From Erythrobacteraceae bacterium CFH 75059 (GTDB lineage Bacteria > Pseudomonadota > Alphaproteobacteria > Sphingomonadales > Sphingomonadaceae): 64,000 nucleotides of DNA. Every line of letters begins with the position of its first letter. Within the stretch, counting starts at the first letter, position 1. The notes beneath the pieces are model-generated. The model was not told where the DNA came from, made no database searches, and saw nothing but the letters and a program-made list of their open reading frames with translations. The stretch lies in contig SJSR01000007.1 in the NCBI GenBank assembly GCA_004331795.1, positions 22,062 to 86,061 on the forward strand, given 5' to 3'. Below, piece by piece: positions 11,146 to 19,704 of the stretch. Made by a program: the position numbers and the translations under genes.

Positions 11146-11205
11146 CAGAGTTCATGCGCCCGGCCACGGCCGGCGCGTACCGCAACATGCATGAGGAGAG
11201 AAGCG

Positions 11206-11388
11206 ATGGGTGAGTTCACCGACAAGATGAAGGCAGCCGGCAACAAGCTGGCGGGCAACACCAAGGAAGCCATCGGCGACGCGACCGACAACGAGCGGCT
11301 GGAAGCGGAAGGCAAGGCGCAGCAGGCCAAGGGCACCGGCCAGAACATCAAGGGTTCGGTGAAAGGCGCCCTCGGCGACGACATCTGA
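11206..11388 (+). CDS. CsbD family stress protein
   Basis: Small hydrophilic protein of the CsbD family, usually induced by general stress; its molecular role is not established. The 60-residue sequence begins MGEFTDKMKAAGNKLAGNTK and is made of repeated amphipathic Lys/Gly/Ala segments (KLAGNTKEAIGD, KAQQAKGTGQNIKGSVKGALGD). A good ribosome site, GAGGAGAG, lies 5 bases before the ATG. An EcfG-type promoter lies upstream and a strong terminator directly follows, so it is a monocistronic stress gene. Confidence 0.93.
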   Translation: MGEFTDKMKAAGNKLAGNTKEAIGDATDNERLEAEGKAQQAKGTGQNIKGSVKGALGDDI

Positions 11389-11398
11389 CCGGTGCGGA

Positions 11399-11426
11399 TC
11401 CGCCGGTGCGTGCGCGCACCGGCGGA
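11399..11426. terminator. bidirectional terminator hairpin
   Basis: A perfect 12-bp stem (TCCGCCGGTGCG at 11399-11410 pairing with CGCACCGGCGGA at 11415-11426) with a 4-base loop lies between the convergent csbD and S9 peptidase genes. There is no long T tract on either side. Confidence 0.7.
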
Positions 11427-11439
11427 CCCCCGGCACCAT

Positions 11440-13452
11440 TCAACGCGCCGAAGCCGGCGCAGCGGCACCCTGAGCGTCACCCAGCAGGTGCCGCTGCCAG
11501 AACATTAGGCTGGTCCAGAACTGGTAGTCCGCGTTCTCCTTCCGGGCAAAGCCGTGCCCCTCGTTCTGCCCTACCAGATGCCACGCCTCGCGCCCCTGGG
11601 CGCGCACCGCCTCGACGATCTGGTCGGCTTCTGACGCCGGAACACGCGGATCGTTGGCACCGGTCACCACCATCAGCGGGATCCGCAGCTCGTTGACCCG
11701 TGTCAGCGGGCTGATCCTCAGGAGCGCCTCACGCTGCGTCCGCTCGTCGCCATATTCCACCCGGCGCAAGTCCCGGCGGTAGGACTGGGTGTTCTCGAGG
11801 AAAGTGACGAAATTGGAAATGGCGACGATGCAGTTCGCCGCGCGCAGCCTGTCGCCGTAGAAGATCGCGGACGCGTAGCACATGTACCCGCCATACGATC
11901 CGCCGGTCACGCCGATGCGGGTGCGGTCGATGCCCGGATCCGCCTGAAGGTGGTCGAGAAAGGCGCCGATGTCGCGGACGCTGTTCTCCCGCAGCTCGGG
12001 ACCGTTGTCGAGACTGACGAACCGCTTGCCATAGCCGGTCGACCCGCGCACGTTCGGGTAGAAGATGGCGATGCCCTGCTCGTTCAGCAGATAGTTGTTG
12101 CGGCCGAGGAAGCCGGGCCGCGACTGCGCCTCGGGTCCGCCATGAATGCTGATGATCAACGGCCGCGCGCCGGGAAAGCGCGCAGGGTCAGGGCGGTAGA
12201 GAAAGCCCGACACAGGCTCGCCGTCGAAGCTGCGGATCTCCACCAGTTCGGGCTCTGCGTTGCGGCCTGCGTCAAGACCGCCGGTCTCGCTCTGCGTCCA
12301 CCGGGTCACCGCCAGCGTCTGCGGGTTCACCGAGTAGGCATCAGCGGCGCTGCGCGCGGAGGTGAAGGTGATGCCGATCTCGCCCCATGGCGCGATCTCC
12401 AGCCCGCCGATCAGGCCCGAGGGCAACCCCTCCACAATCCGCGCCCGGCCGGTGCGCGGATCGAGCACCCGCAGGCGGGCAATGCCCGCTTCGTTCGTCA
12501 CCAGCGCGATGAAGCTGCCGTCGGGGGCGATGTCGAAGCCGTCCACGTCCCAGTTGACGCCGAGGTCGACAGGGGTGAACCGCCCCGAAGCGATGTCCAG
12601 CCGGCCGAGGCGCTTGAACTCCGATCCTTCGTCGGACGTGACCCACAGCGTCCCGTCCGGCGCGAACTGCGCGCCGCTGTACGAGATGTCGCGGCTGTGA
12701 TCGCCGATTGCGGTCATTCGGCCGGTGGTCAGGTCGAGCAGGTGAAGATTGCTCTTCGTGACCGAAATGTACTGAGCGACGACGGCCTGCCGCTTGTCGG
12801 GCGTAAAGTCGGCCAGCGCCCAGCCGCCGCCGCTGACCTGCGCCACCATGCGGTTGGAGGACGGGTCGCGGGGATCCATGACATACAGGTCGTTGTCCGT
12901 CCCGTTGCGGCGCGTGGAGCTGTAGGCGATCAGCTGGCCGTCATGGCTCCAGGTGTTGAAGCTGTTGCGGCTGCGCCCGTCGGTGAGCAGCTCGAGCCGT
13001 CCGTCGCGGACCCGGAAGAGCTGGTAGAATTCGTCACCGCCGGTGTCGCGCGACGCGACCATCACGTCGCCGGCCGGCGACCAGCTTCCGCTCACCGGCT
13101 CCTCCTCGAAGGTGAGCTGCGTGCGCGCTCCCATCGGCACGGCGACGCGGTGGATCTGGCTGGTGTTGCCGAAGCGCGTGCCGATCAGCATCGAACGGTC
13201 GGTGGGATGCCAGCTCGAGAAGGCGGCGGTGCGGAACTCCATGTAGGGGCGGGTGCGCTGCGCCAGCTCCGCCGGAACCGGCGGAATGCCGTCGGCGACG
13301 AGAGCCGCCGGACGCGGCACCTCCCGCACCCCCGCCTGCTCGCCACCCGCCACGGCGGCCGGCGTATTCGAGCCGGGCTGCGCCACGGGTTGCGCCGCTG
13401 CGTTCGCGGACAGCATCAGGGCCAAGGAAAGGGCAAGCATCGATGTTCGCAT
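11440..13452 (-). CDS. exported S9 family prolyl oligopeptidase
   Basis: Serine peptidase of the prolyl oligopeptidase/acylaminoacyl peptidase family, 670 residues. It has a signal peptide (SLALMLSANAAAQ), an N-terminal beta-propeller with WD40/PD40-like repeats (for example FAPDGTLWVTSDEG), and a C-terminal alpha/beta hydrolase domain from about residue 400. The nucleophile Ser is in TGGSYGGYM, the Asp in VTGANDPRVP and the His in NEGHGF. GGAGGATGCC precedes the ATG at 13452. It probably degrades peptides in the periplasm or outside the cell; the substrate cannot be told from sequence. Confidence 0.94.
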   Translation of the reverse strand: MRTSMLALSLALMLSANAAAQPVAQPGSNTPAAVAGGEQAGVREVPRPAALVADGIPPVPAELAQRTRPYMEFRTAAFSSWHPTDRSMLIGTRFGNTSQIHRVAVPMGARTQLTFEEEPVSGSWSPAGDVMVASRDTGGDEFYQLFRVRDGRLELLTDGRSRNSFNTWSHDGQLIAYSSTRRNGTDNDLYVMDPRDPSSNRMVAQVSGGGWALADFTPDKRQAVVAQYISVTKSNLHLLDLTTGRMTAIGDHSRDISYSGAQFAPDGTLWVTSDEGSEFKRLGRLDIASGRFTPVDLGVNWDVDGFDIAPDGSFIALVTNEAGIARLRVLDPRTGRARIVEGLPSGLIGGLEIAPWGEIGITFTSARSAADAYSVNPQTLAVTRWTQSETGGLDAGRNAEPELVEIRSFDGEPVSGFLYRPDPARFPGARPLIISIHGGPEAQSRPGFLGRNNYLLNEQGIAIFYPNVRGSTGYGKRFVSLDNGPELRENSVRDIGAFLDHLQADPGIDRTRIGVTGGSYGGYMCYASAIFYGDRLRAANCIVAISNFVTFLENTQSYRRDLRRVEYGDERTQREALLRISPLTRVNELRIPLMVVTGANDPRVPASEADQIVEAVRAQGREAWHLVGQNEGHGFARKENADYQFWTSLMFWQRHLLGDAQGAAAPASAR

Positions 13453-13556
13453 GGCATCCTCCGTTTGGCGCGGACGCTAGTGTGACTTGCCGCAGGACGC
13501 AATCCGCGCGCCACGGCGCGGCTGGGCAGCGGCGACAGCAGGAGCACTGCGCGCAG

Positions 13557-14915
13557 CTAGAAGTCGTCCCCTGTAGCGTCGCCTTCCGCCACCTGCGTCG
13601 CCGGAGCAGGCCGCGGGGGATGAGTGTCCTCGTCAAGCGGTTGCGGTGCCAGCCGCGGCACGCCGCGCGGCGGGCGCGTGCCCGCACTGCTCGGCGGGCG
13701 CAGTTCACCGGGGCTCTTGAGCGACTTGACCGGCACCACCAGGCAGTGGCTGAACGCGGGGAGAACCTCGCGCCAGTCGGCGATCAGCTTCTTGTACGCC
13801 TTGCCGACGGCCCGGCAGTTGCGGTCGAGGTCGAACAAGCCGACGGGATGCACCCGGTTGTTCACCTCGCGCAGCGCCGTGTCCCAGTCCATCTGGTCGG
13901 TCAGCGAATACCAAGTGAAGCCCACGGTCGCGATCCCGTCATTGCGGACGCGCAGCACGTTGGCCCACTGCTTCCACAACCATTGCACCGCCTCGTCGCC
14001 GTTCGGCCCCTCCTTCATGTTCGTTTCAGTGTGCATGATCGGCAAGCCGTAGCGGGCGTAGTACTGCCGGGTGATCTCCGCATAACCGAACACCTCGCCC
14101 GAAGCCTCGGAGTGACCGTCGGCGAACACGCGGTGCTCGTTGGTGAAGTAGTAGTCGTTCCCCAGAACGCAGTGCTGCTTCAGCCGATGGGTGAGAAACC
14201 AGTTGTATTCCTCACGCGTCATGCCATTCGCCAGCAGGTATTCGTACATGTCCGAATTGACACGATTGCCGTAATTGAGGTCGAGAGACAGGAAACGCCA
14301 GCGATTGCGCAGTTCCGCCGCGTGAATGGCGGCGGGACTGTCCGCGTGAAAGTATTCGGACGACTCGCTCTGGATGAAGATGGCGTCAGGGCGACGCTTG
14401 AGGATTTCCGTCATGGCCATGACATTGGCCTTCACGAGGTGCTTGAGAGCGGTGACAAACCCCTCGTCGCTGCTCAGCTGCTCGTTCCACCAGCCGTACA
14501 GGCCGGAGAACATGGCGCAGATGAACATCTCGTTGATCGGTGTGTACAGCTGGATCCACGGATACCGTTCGGCAAAATCGGCCGCATAGCGGGCGAACAG
14601 TTCAGGAAAGTCCGGATTCTGGAAATTGCCGATCCAGTCAGGAACGCCGAAGTGGCACAGGTCGAGGATCGGAATGATGTCCCGGTTCTTCAGCTCGCCA
14701 AGCGTTTCGTCGGCGAAGTCCCAGTGGTATTTGCCCGGACCGGCATAGGTGGTGTGCAGCGGCGGTCCGTAGCGCAGGTAACGGATCCCGAGTTCCTCCA
14801 CGCAATCGAAGTCCGTGCGCCAGTGGCGGTAGTGGCCGCACGCCTCCATCTGGTCGACCCGAGTGCGCCCGCCATTGATGGTCGGAATGGAGTTCTCGAT
14901 GCCGGTGGCAAACAT
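13557..14915 (-). CDS. GH1-like glycoside hydrolase
   Basis: A 452-residue protein of glycoside hydrolase family 1 type (beta-glycosidase TIM barrel). The acid/base Glu is in TPINEMF (about residue 130) and the probable nucleophile Glu in MHTETNMKEG; GH1 enzymes more often have TENG here, so it is a divergent member. There is no signal peptide, so it is cytoplasmic. The last roughly 70 residues are a Pro-rich, low-complexity tail not expected in GH1. It lies 39 bases after the SMP-30 gene on the same strand and probably releases a sugar that the neighbouring galactonate-pathway enzymes use. Confidence 0.82.
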   Translation of the reverse strand: MFATGIENSIPTINGGRTRVDQMEACGHYRHWRTDFDCVEELGIRYLRYGPPLHTTYAGPGKYHWDFADETLGELKNRDIIPILDLCHFGVPDWIGNFQNPDFPELFARYAADFAERYPWIQLYTPINEMFICAMFSGLYGWWNEQLSSDEGFVTALKHLVKANVMAMTEILKRRPDAIFIQSESSEYFHADSPAAIHAAELRNRWRFLSLDLNYGNRVNSDMYEYLLANGMTREEYNWFLTHRLKQHCVLGNDYYFTNEHRVFADGHSEASGEVFGYAEITRQYYARYGLPIMHTETNMKEGPNGDEAVQWLWKQWANVLRVRNDGIATVGFTWYSLTDQMDWDTALREVNNRVHPVGLFDLDRNCRAVGKAYKKLIADWREVLPAFSHCLVVPVKSLKSPGELRPPSSAGTRPPRGVPRLAPQPLDEDTHPPRPAPATQVAEGDATGDDF

Positions 14916-14954
14916 GAAGTTGGCGATGGCGACTCTCCTCCTCCGGGCGCGGCG

Positions 14955-15830
14955 TCACCCCGCGAACAGCGGCTCGGCGACCCCGCGCACGCCCGGTTCG
15001 AGCATAAACGTCCCACCGGCCAAAGGTTGCCCGGCAAGCACCTCGTCTGACAGGTCGCGGCGGGCGCTGGTGATGAACAGGCGGTCCAGCGCCGCACCGC
15101 CGAAGGTCACGCTCGTCGGCCGCTGGACCGGGACCGCAAGCTCGGCGAGAAGGCGCCCGTCGGGCGCGAACCGGCGAACGCACCAGCCGTCCCAGAACGC
15201 CACCCACAGACAGCCGTCCGCATCGATCGTCATGCCGTCGGGAAAACCATGGGCGTCGTCAAACTGCAGATGGACGCGCCTGTTGCCGGTCATTCCGTCC
15301 GGTGTCAGGTCGTAGGCGTAGATACGCCTGCGCGCGGAATCGGCGTGGAACATGGTCCGTCCGTCAAGGCTGAACGCCGGTCCGTTCGGGACGCGGTAGC
15401 CATCGTCGGCCGCGCACCACGACAGATCGGGATCGATCCGGTACAACGTGCCGCTGTCCATCCGTTCTGCCCGGTCCATCGTGCCGGCCCACAGCCGCCC
15501 CTTTTTGTCGACCTTGGCGTCGTTGAAGCGGTTGCCGGGCCGGTGTGGCTCGATCTGCGCCGCGACGGTCACGGTGAAGGCGTCGTCGACGAACAGCAGG
15601 TCGCCGTAGCCTCCCGCCACGAAACCGCCCGCCGCGCGGGGCACCAGCCAGCAGACAGGGCAGGAGACATCGATGCGGCGCACGCCGTCCTCTTGCGACC
15701 AGCGATAAAGCCGCTGTCCCGCGATGTCGGTCCAGAAGAGCGCCTGCTCCCGCGCGAGCCACACCGGCCCCTCGCCCAGCACCGCCTCGACCGGCGCGAT
15801 GCAGGTGATCTGGGGATCGGTACCGGTCAT
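14955..15830 (-). CDS. SMP-30/gluconolactonase family lactonase
   Basis: Six-bladed propeller lactonase of 291 residues. The metal ligands of the family are visible: Glu in LGEGPVW (residue 19), Asn in NRFNDAK, Asn in RVPNGPA and Asp in FPDGMTID. The family opens sugar lactones such as galactono- or gluconolactone. Its divergent neighbour is galactonate dehydratase and a mutarotase follows that, so galactonolactone is the likeliest substrate (inference). It leads a two-gene unit with the GH1 gene. The 66-base gap to dgoD must contain both divergent promoters. Confidence 0.9.
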   Translation of the reverse strand: MTGTDPQITCIAPVEAVLGEGPVWLAREQALFWTDIAGQRLYRWSQEDGVRRIDVSCPVCWLVPRAAGGFVAGGYGDLLFVDDAFTVTVAAQIEPHRPGNRFNDAKVDKKGRLWAGTMDRAERMDSGTLYRIDPDLSWCAADDGYRVPNGPAFSLDGRTMFHADSARRRIYAYDLTPDGMTGNRRVHLQFDDAHGFPDGMTIDADGCLWVAFWDGWCVRRFAPDGRLLAELAVPVQRPTSVTFGGAALDRLFITSARRDLSDEVLAGQPLAGGTFMLEPGVRGVAEPLFAG

Positions 15831-15896
15831 GCGCTTGCTGCCCCCGAGTGAAGAGGACTACATTCTTGCTCACCCTGCCGGCGGAGGATAGCCCCC

Positions 15897-17039
15897 GTGA
15901 AGATCGCCCGCATCGAAACCTTCGCCGTTCCCCCGCGCTGGCTGTTCGTCCGGGTCGAAGCGCAGGACGGGTCGTTCGGCTGGGGCGAGGCCAGTCTGGA
16001 AGGCCACGCGGAGGCGGTTGCCGGGGCGTTCGAGGCGCTGCGCGACCGCTTCGTCGGTGCCGATCCGCGCCGGATCGAGGACATCTGGCAAGTCGCCTAT
16101 CGCGGCGGCTTCTACCGCGGCGGCGCCGTGCTGATGTCGGCGCTGTCCGGACTGGATCAGGCGCTGTGGGACTGGAAGGGGCGCCACCAGGGCGTGCCCG
16201 CGCACGAGTTGCTGGGCGGACGGGTGCGCGAGCGCATCCGCGCCTACGCCTGGATCGGCGGCGACCGCCCGGACGATGTCGCCGAGGCCGCGAGCGCGCG
16301 GCGGGAGCAGGGTTTCACCGCCGTCAAGATGAACGCCACGGCCGAGCTCGACTGGCTCGGATCGCCGCGCCTGTTCGACGCGGTGGTCGCCAGGGTCGAA
16401 GCGGCGCAACGTTCGGGGATGGATGTGGGGCTCGACTTCCACGGGCGCGTGCACCGGCCGCTGGCGAAGCAGCTGGCCAAGGTGCTGGAGCCGCTCGGCC
16501 TGCTGTTCATCGAAGAGCCGCTGCTCTCAGAAAATCCGGAAGGGCTGGCGCAGATTGCCAGCCTCGTCGCGACGCCCATCGCGCTGGGCGAGCGGCTGTA
16601 TTCGCGCTGGGACTTCAAGCCGTTTTTCGAGCAGGGCGCCGTGGACATCGTCCAGCCGGATCTCAGCCATGCCGGAGGTCTTTCCGAATGCCGGCGCATT
16701 GCCGCCATGGCCGAAGCCTACGACATCGCGGTGGCCCCGCACTGTCCGCTCGGTCCGCTGGCGCTCGCCGCCTGCCTGCAGCTTGCCGCCTGCACCCCGA
16801 ACGTGGCCATCCAGGAGATGAGCCTCGGCATCCACTACAACACCGAAGGCCATGACCTGTACACCTACCTCAGCGATCCCGCGCCGCTGACCCCGCGGGA
16901 CGGCAGCCTGCTGATCCCGGAAGGACCAGGCCTCGGCATCGCAATTGACGAAGCGGGGGTGCGGGCTGCGGCGGTGCATCCGCACCGCTGGCGCAATCCC
17001 GTCTGGCGCCACGCCGATGGCAGCTTCGCCGAATGGTGA
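15897..17039 (+). CDS. dgoD: D-galactonate dehydratase
   Basis: Enolase-superfamily enzyme converting D-galactonate to 2-keto-3-deoxygalactonate. It has 380 residues with the metal ligands in GLDFHGRVH, FIEEPLLSEN and GERLYSRW. The His motif APHCPLGPLALAA is characteristic of galactonate dehydratases. The start is GTG at 15897, preceded by GGCGGAGGATAG. The gene overlaps the following galM by 7 bases. The kinase and aldolase needed to finish the De Ley-Doudoroff pathway are not in this window. Confidence 0.94.
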   Translation: MKIARIETFAVPPRWLFVRVEAQDGSFGWGEASLEGHAEAVAGAFEALRDRFVGADPRRIEDIWQVAYRGGFYRGGAVLMSALSGLDQALWDWKGRHQGVPAHELLGGRVRERIRAYAWIGGDRPDDVAEAASARREQGFTAVKMNATAELDWLGSPRLFDAVVARVEAAQRSGMDVGLDFHGRVHRPLAKQLAKVLEPLGLLFIEEPLLSENPEGLAQIASLVATPIALGERLYSRWDFKPFFEQGAVDIVQPDLSHAGGLSECRRIAAMAEAYDIAVAPHCPLGPLALAACLQLAACTPNVAIQEMSLGIHYNTEGHDLYTYLSDPAPLTPRDGSLLIPEGPGLGIAIDEAGVRAAAVHPHRWRNPVWRHADGSFAEW

Positions 17040-18157
17040 GCCAGTCTCGCGGCGATGAGCAAGCCGGCATGGGGGTGGATGTCCGCTCCTTCGGCGTCAC
17101 GGCACACGGCGAAGAGGTCCACGCCATCGCGCTGCGCCGCGCGCCGCTCGCCGTGACGATCATCACCTTGGGCGCGCGCATCCAGGCGCTGTGCTGTCCC
17201 GACGGGTCAGGACACATCGCCGACGTCGTGCTCGGCCACGACACGGTCGCCGGCTACGAGCAGGACCGCCATTATTTCGGCGCCACGATCGGACGGGTAG
17301 CGAACCGCATCCGCTGCGGCCGGTTCATCCTTGATGGCCGTGAGCACCGCGTGCTCCCCAATGACGGCCCCCATGCGCTGCACGGCGGGCCGGCAGGGTT
17401 CGACCGCGCCAACTGGCGGATCGCGGCGGTGGGAACGCGTGATGATGCCTCGGTCAATCTGGCCCATGTCAGCCCGGCCGGAGATCAGGGCTTCCCCGGC
17501 ACCCTCAGCGTCGAGGCGCGGTTCGCTCTCGAGGAACCCGGAACCCTCAGCGTCACCTACACCGCGACTAGCGATGCACTCACCCTCGTCGATCTCACCA
17601 GCCACACCTACTGGAACCTTGCCGGACACGCCTCCGGCGAGAGCGGTCTTGGCCACGCCATGACCATCCCGGCCGACTGCATCCTTACTGTGACCGACGA
17701 CGGCATTCCGACGGGCGAGTTCCGCCCCGTCGCCGGCACTCCTTTCGACTTTCGCGTGCCACATCGTCTCGCCCGGCGCGCGCGCGATGGGAGGGAGGCG
17801 CAGATCGTCGCCCGGCGCGGGTTCGATCACTGCTTTGTGTTTCCCGACGCGGCGGCCGGAACGCCGCGGCGCGTCGCGCATCTGCGGCACCCGGCCTCGG
17901 GACGCACGCTCGAGGTGCTGTCGGACCGCCCCGGCCTGCAGGTCTATTCCGGCAATTTCCTCGACGGCGCCGTGGCCGGCAAGGACGGCGTGCTCTACCG
18001 GATGGGCGACGGGATCGCGCTCGAGCCGCAGCATCTGCCCGACACCGCCACCTGCCCGGAGTTCGGCTCGATCCGGCTCGCCCCCGGCGGCGTGTTCCGC
18101 CACGCGATCCGCTACCGGCTCGGCGTCGCGCCCATTGGTCCGGGCGGGCAGGAATGA
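17033..18157 (+). CDS. galM: aldose 1-epimerase (galactose mutarotase)
   Basis: Interconverts alpha- and beta-anomers of free hexoses. Of the 374 residues, the family signatures are RVANRIRCGRF, the His of HALHGGPAGFD, the catalytic His in LTSHTYWNL and the catalytic Glu in ALEPQHLPD. The ATG at 17033 overlaps the dgoD stop but has no ribosome site; ATG 17069 is an alternative start that would shorten the product by 12 residues. Together with dgoD, the SMP-30 lactonase and the GH1 enzyme, it suggests use of galactosides through galactonate. Confidence 0.93.
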   Translation: MVSQSRGDEQAGMGVDVRSFGVTAHGEEVHAIALRRAPLAVTIITLGARIQALCCPDGSGHIADVVLGHDTVAGYEQDRHYFGATIGRVANRIRCGRFILDGREHRVLPNDGPHALHGGPAGFDRANWRIAAVGTRDDASVNLAHVSPAGDQGFPGTLSVEARFALEEPGTLSVTYTATSDALTLVDLTSHTYWNLAGHASGESGLGHAMTIPADCILTVTDDGIPTGEFRPVAGTPFDFRVPHRLARRARDGREAQIVARRGFDHCFVFPDAAAGTPRRVAHLRHPASGRTLEVLSDRPGLQVYSGNFLDGAVAGKDGVLYRMGDGIALEPQHLPDTATCPEFGSIRLAPGGVFRHAIRYRLGVAPIGPGGQE

Positions 18158-18225
18158 GGGAAACGGTTTGTGCCCGTCGAAACTTGCTCTTATGCGATGC
18201 GCAAACAGATGGGAAAGACCCCGCA

Positions 18226-19704
18226 ATGAATGACCAACCCGCGCGCGTGAAAACCGGCACTGCCGGTCTGGACCAGGTCCTGTGCGGCGGTCTGTCGCCC
18301 GAGCGGGTGTATCTCGTCGAAGGCACGCCCGGCACGGGCAAGACGACCCTTGCGCTCCGGTTCCTGCTGCAGGGCGCCGAGGAAGGGGACACGGGCCTCT
18401 ACATCACCCTGTCCGAAACGAAGGACGAGCTGCACGGCGTGGCCGCCTCGCACGGGTGGGATCTTGGCGCGATCTCGGTGCTCGAACTCGTGGCCGAGGA
18501 CGAGTTCGGCAGCGACTTCGAACAGACCCTCCTGCACCCTTCCGAGATCGAGCTTGGGGAAACGGTGCGCGGCATCATGCGCAGGGTGGAGGAGGTGAAC
18601 CCCGCGCGGGTCGTGCTCGACAGCCTGTCGGAACTGCGGCTGCTGGCGCAAAACGCGCTGCGCTACCGGCGCCAGATCCTCGCGCTCAAGCACTTCTTCT
18701 CGCGCCGCAACTGCACGGTGGTGCTGCTGGACGACCGCACCGCGGAACCCAACGACCTGCAGCTGCACAGCGTCGCGCACGGGGTCATCACGCTTGAGCA
18801 GACCGCCAACGATTTCGGGTCCGAACGGCGCCGGCTGCGGATCATCAAGATGCGTGGCATGCGCTATCGCGGCGGCTATCACGACTTTACCATCGAGACC
18901 GGCGGCCTTGCCGTGTATCCGCGGCTGATCGCCGCCGAACACGCGCGCGACCACGACATGACCGCCGTGTCCAGCGGGCTCCCTGCCCTCGACAAGCTGC
19001 TCGGCGGAGGACTTGTGCCCGGCACGAACACCCTGCTGGTTGGGCCGGCGGGCGTGGGCAAGACGACCACGGCAATGCTGACGGTGCTCGAAGCGCTTCG
19101 GCGCGGGGAGAAGGCGGCCTACTACCTCTTCGACGAACGTGTCGCCACGCTGCGGCTGCGGGCCAGAGCGCTCGGGATGGAGCTGGAACCCCACGAGGAA
19201 TCCGGCCACCTCATCATCCGCCAGGTCGATCCGGCCGAGCTGTCGCCGGGAGCCTTCGCCGGAGCGGTGCAGGACGCCGTCGAGCGCAACGGCGCGCGGA
19301 CGATCGTGATCGACAGCCTCAACGCCTACCTTCACGCCATGCCCAGCGACAATTTCCTCCTGCTGCAGATGCATGAACTGCTCAGCTATCTCAGCCAGCA
19401 GGGGGTGGTGTCGCTGATGATCCTCGGGCAGCATGGCATCACTGGCGACCTGCGCAGCGACGTGGACATCAGCTACCTTGCCGACACGGTCATGATGCTG
19501 CGCTACTTCGAGGCGGAAGGCGCGGTGCGCAAATCGATGGCCGCGATCAAGACCCGGACCACCAATCACGAGCGCACCATCCGTGAATTCACAATCGGCG
19601 CCGGCGGCATCACCATCGGCGAGCCGCTGACGCGCTTCGAAGCCGTTCTGACGGGACAGCCCCGCTATCCGGCGGGTGGAGGTGGCTTGTTCGGCGATGA
19701 GTGA
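18226..19704 (+). CDS. KaiC-like double RecA-domain ATPase
   Basis: The 492-residue protein has two tandem KaiC/RecA ATPase domains. The first P-loop GTPGTGKT is at 33-40 and the second GPAGVGKT is near 273-280; Walker B strands RVVLDSL and TIVIDSL are both intact. It resembles circadian KaiC in architecture, but no kaiA or kaiB is nearby. It overlaps the next gene, a hybrid histidine kinase, by 8 bases, so the two are translationally coupled. KaiC-like/kinase pairs occur in many non-cyanobacteria, where they are thought to act in light or stress signalling; the role here is unknown. The start ATG has only a weak GGGAAAG site. Confidence 0.9.
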   Translation: MNDQPARVKTGTAGLDQVLCGGLSPERVYLVEGTPGTGKTTLALRFLLQGAEEGDTGLYITLSETKDELHGVAASHGWDLGAISVLELVAEDEFGSDFEQTLLHPSEIELGETVRGIMRRVEEVNPARVVLDSLSELRLLAQNALRYRRQILALKHFFSRRNCTVVLLDDRTAEPNDLQLHSVAHGVITLEQTANDFGSERRRLRIIKMRGMRYRGGYHDFTIETGGLAVYPRLIAAEHARDHDMTAVSSGLPALDKLLGGGLVPGTNTLLVGPAGVGKTTTAMLTVLEALRRGEKAAYYLFDERVATLRLRARALGMELEPHEESGHLIIRQVDPAELSPGAFAGAVQDAVERNGARTIVIDSLNAYLHAMPSDNFLLLQMHELLSYLSQQGVVSLMILGQHGITGDLRSDVDISYLADTVMMLRYFEAEGAVRKSMAAIKTRTTNHERTIREFTIGAGGITIGEPLTRFEAVLTGQPRYPAGGGGLFGDE

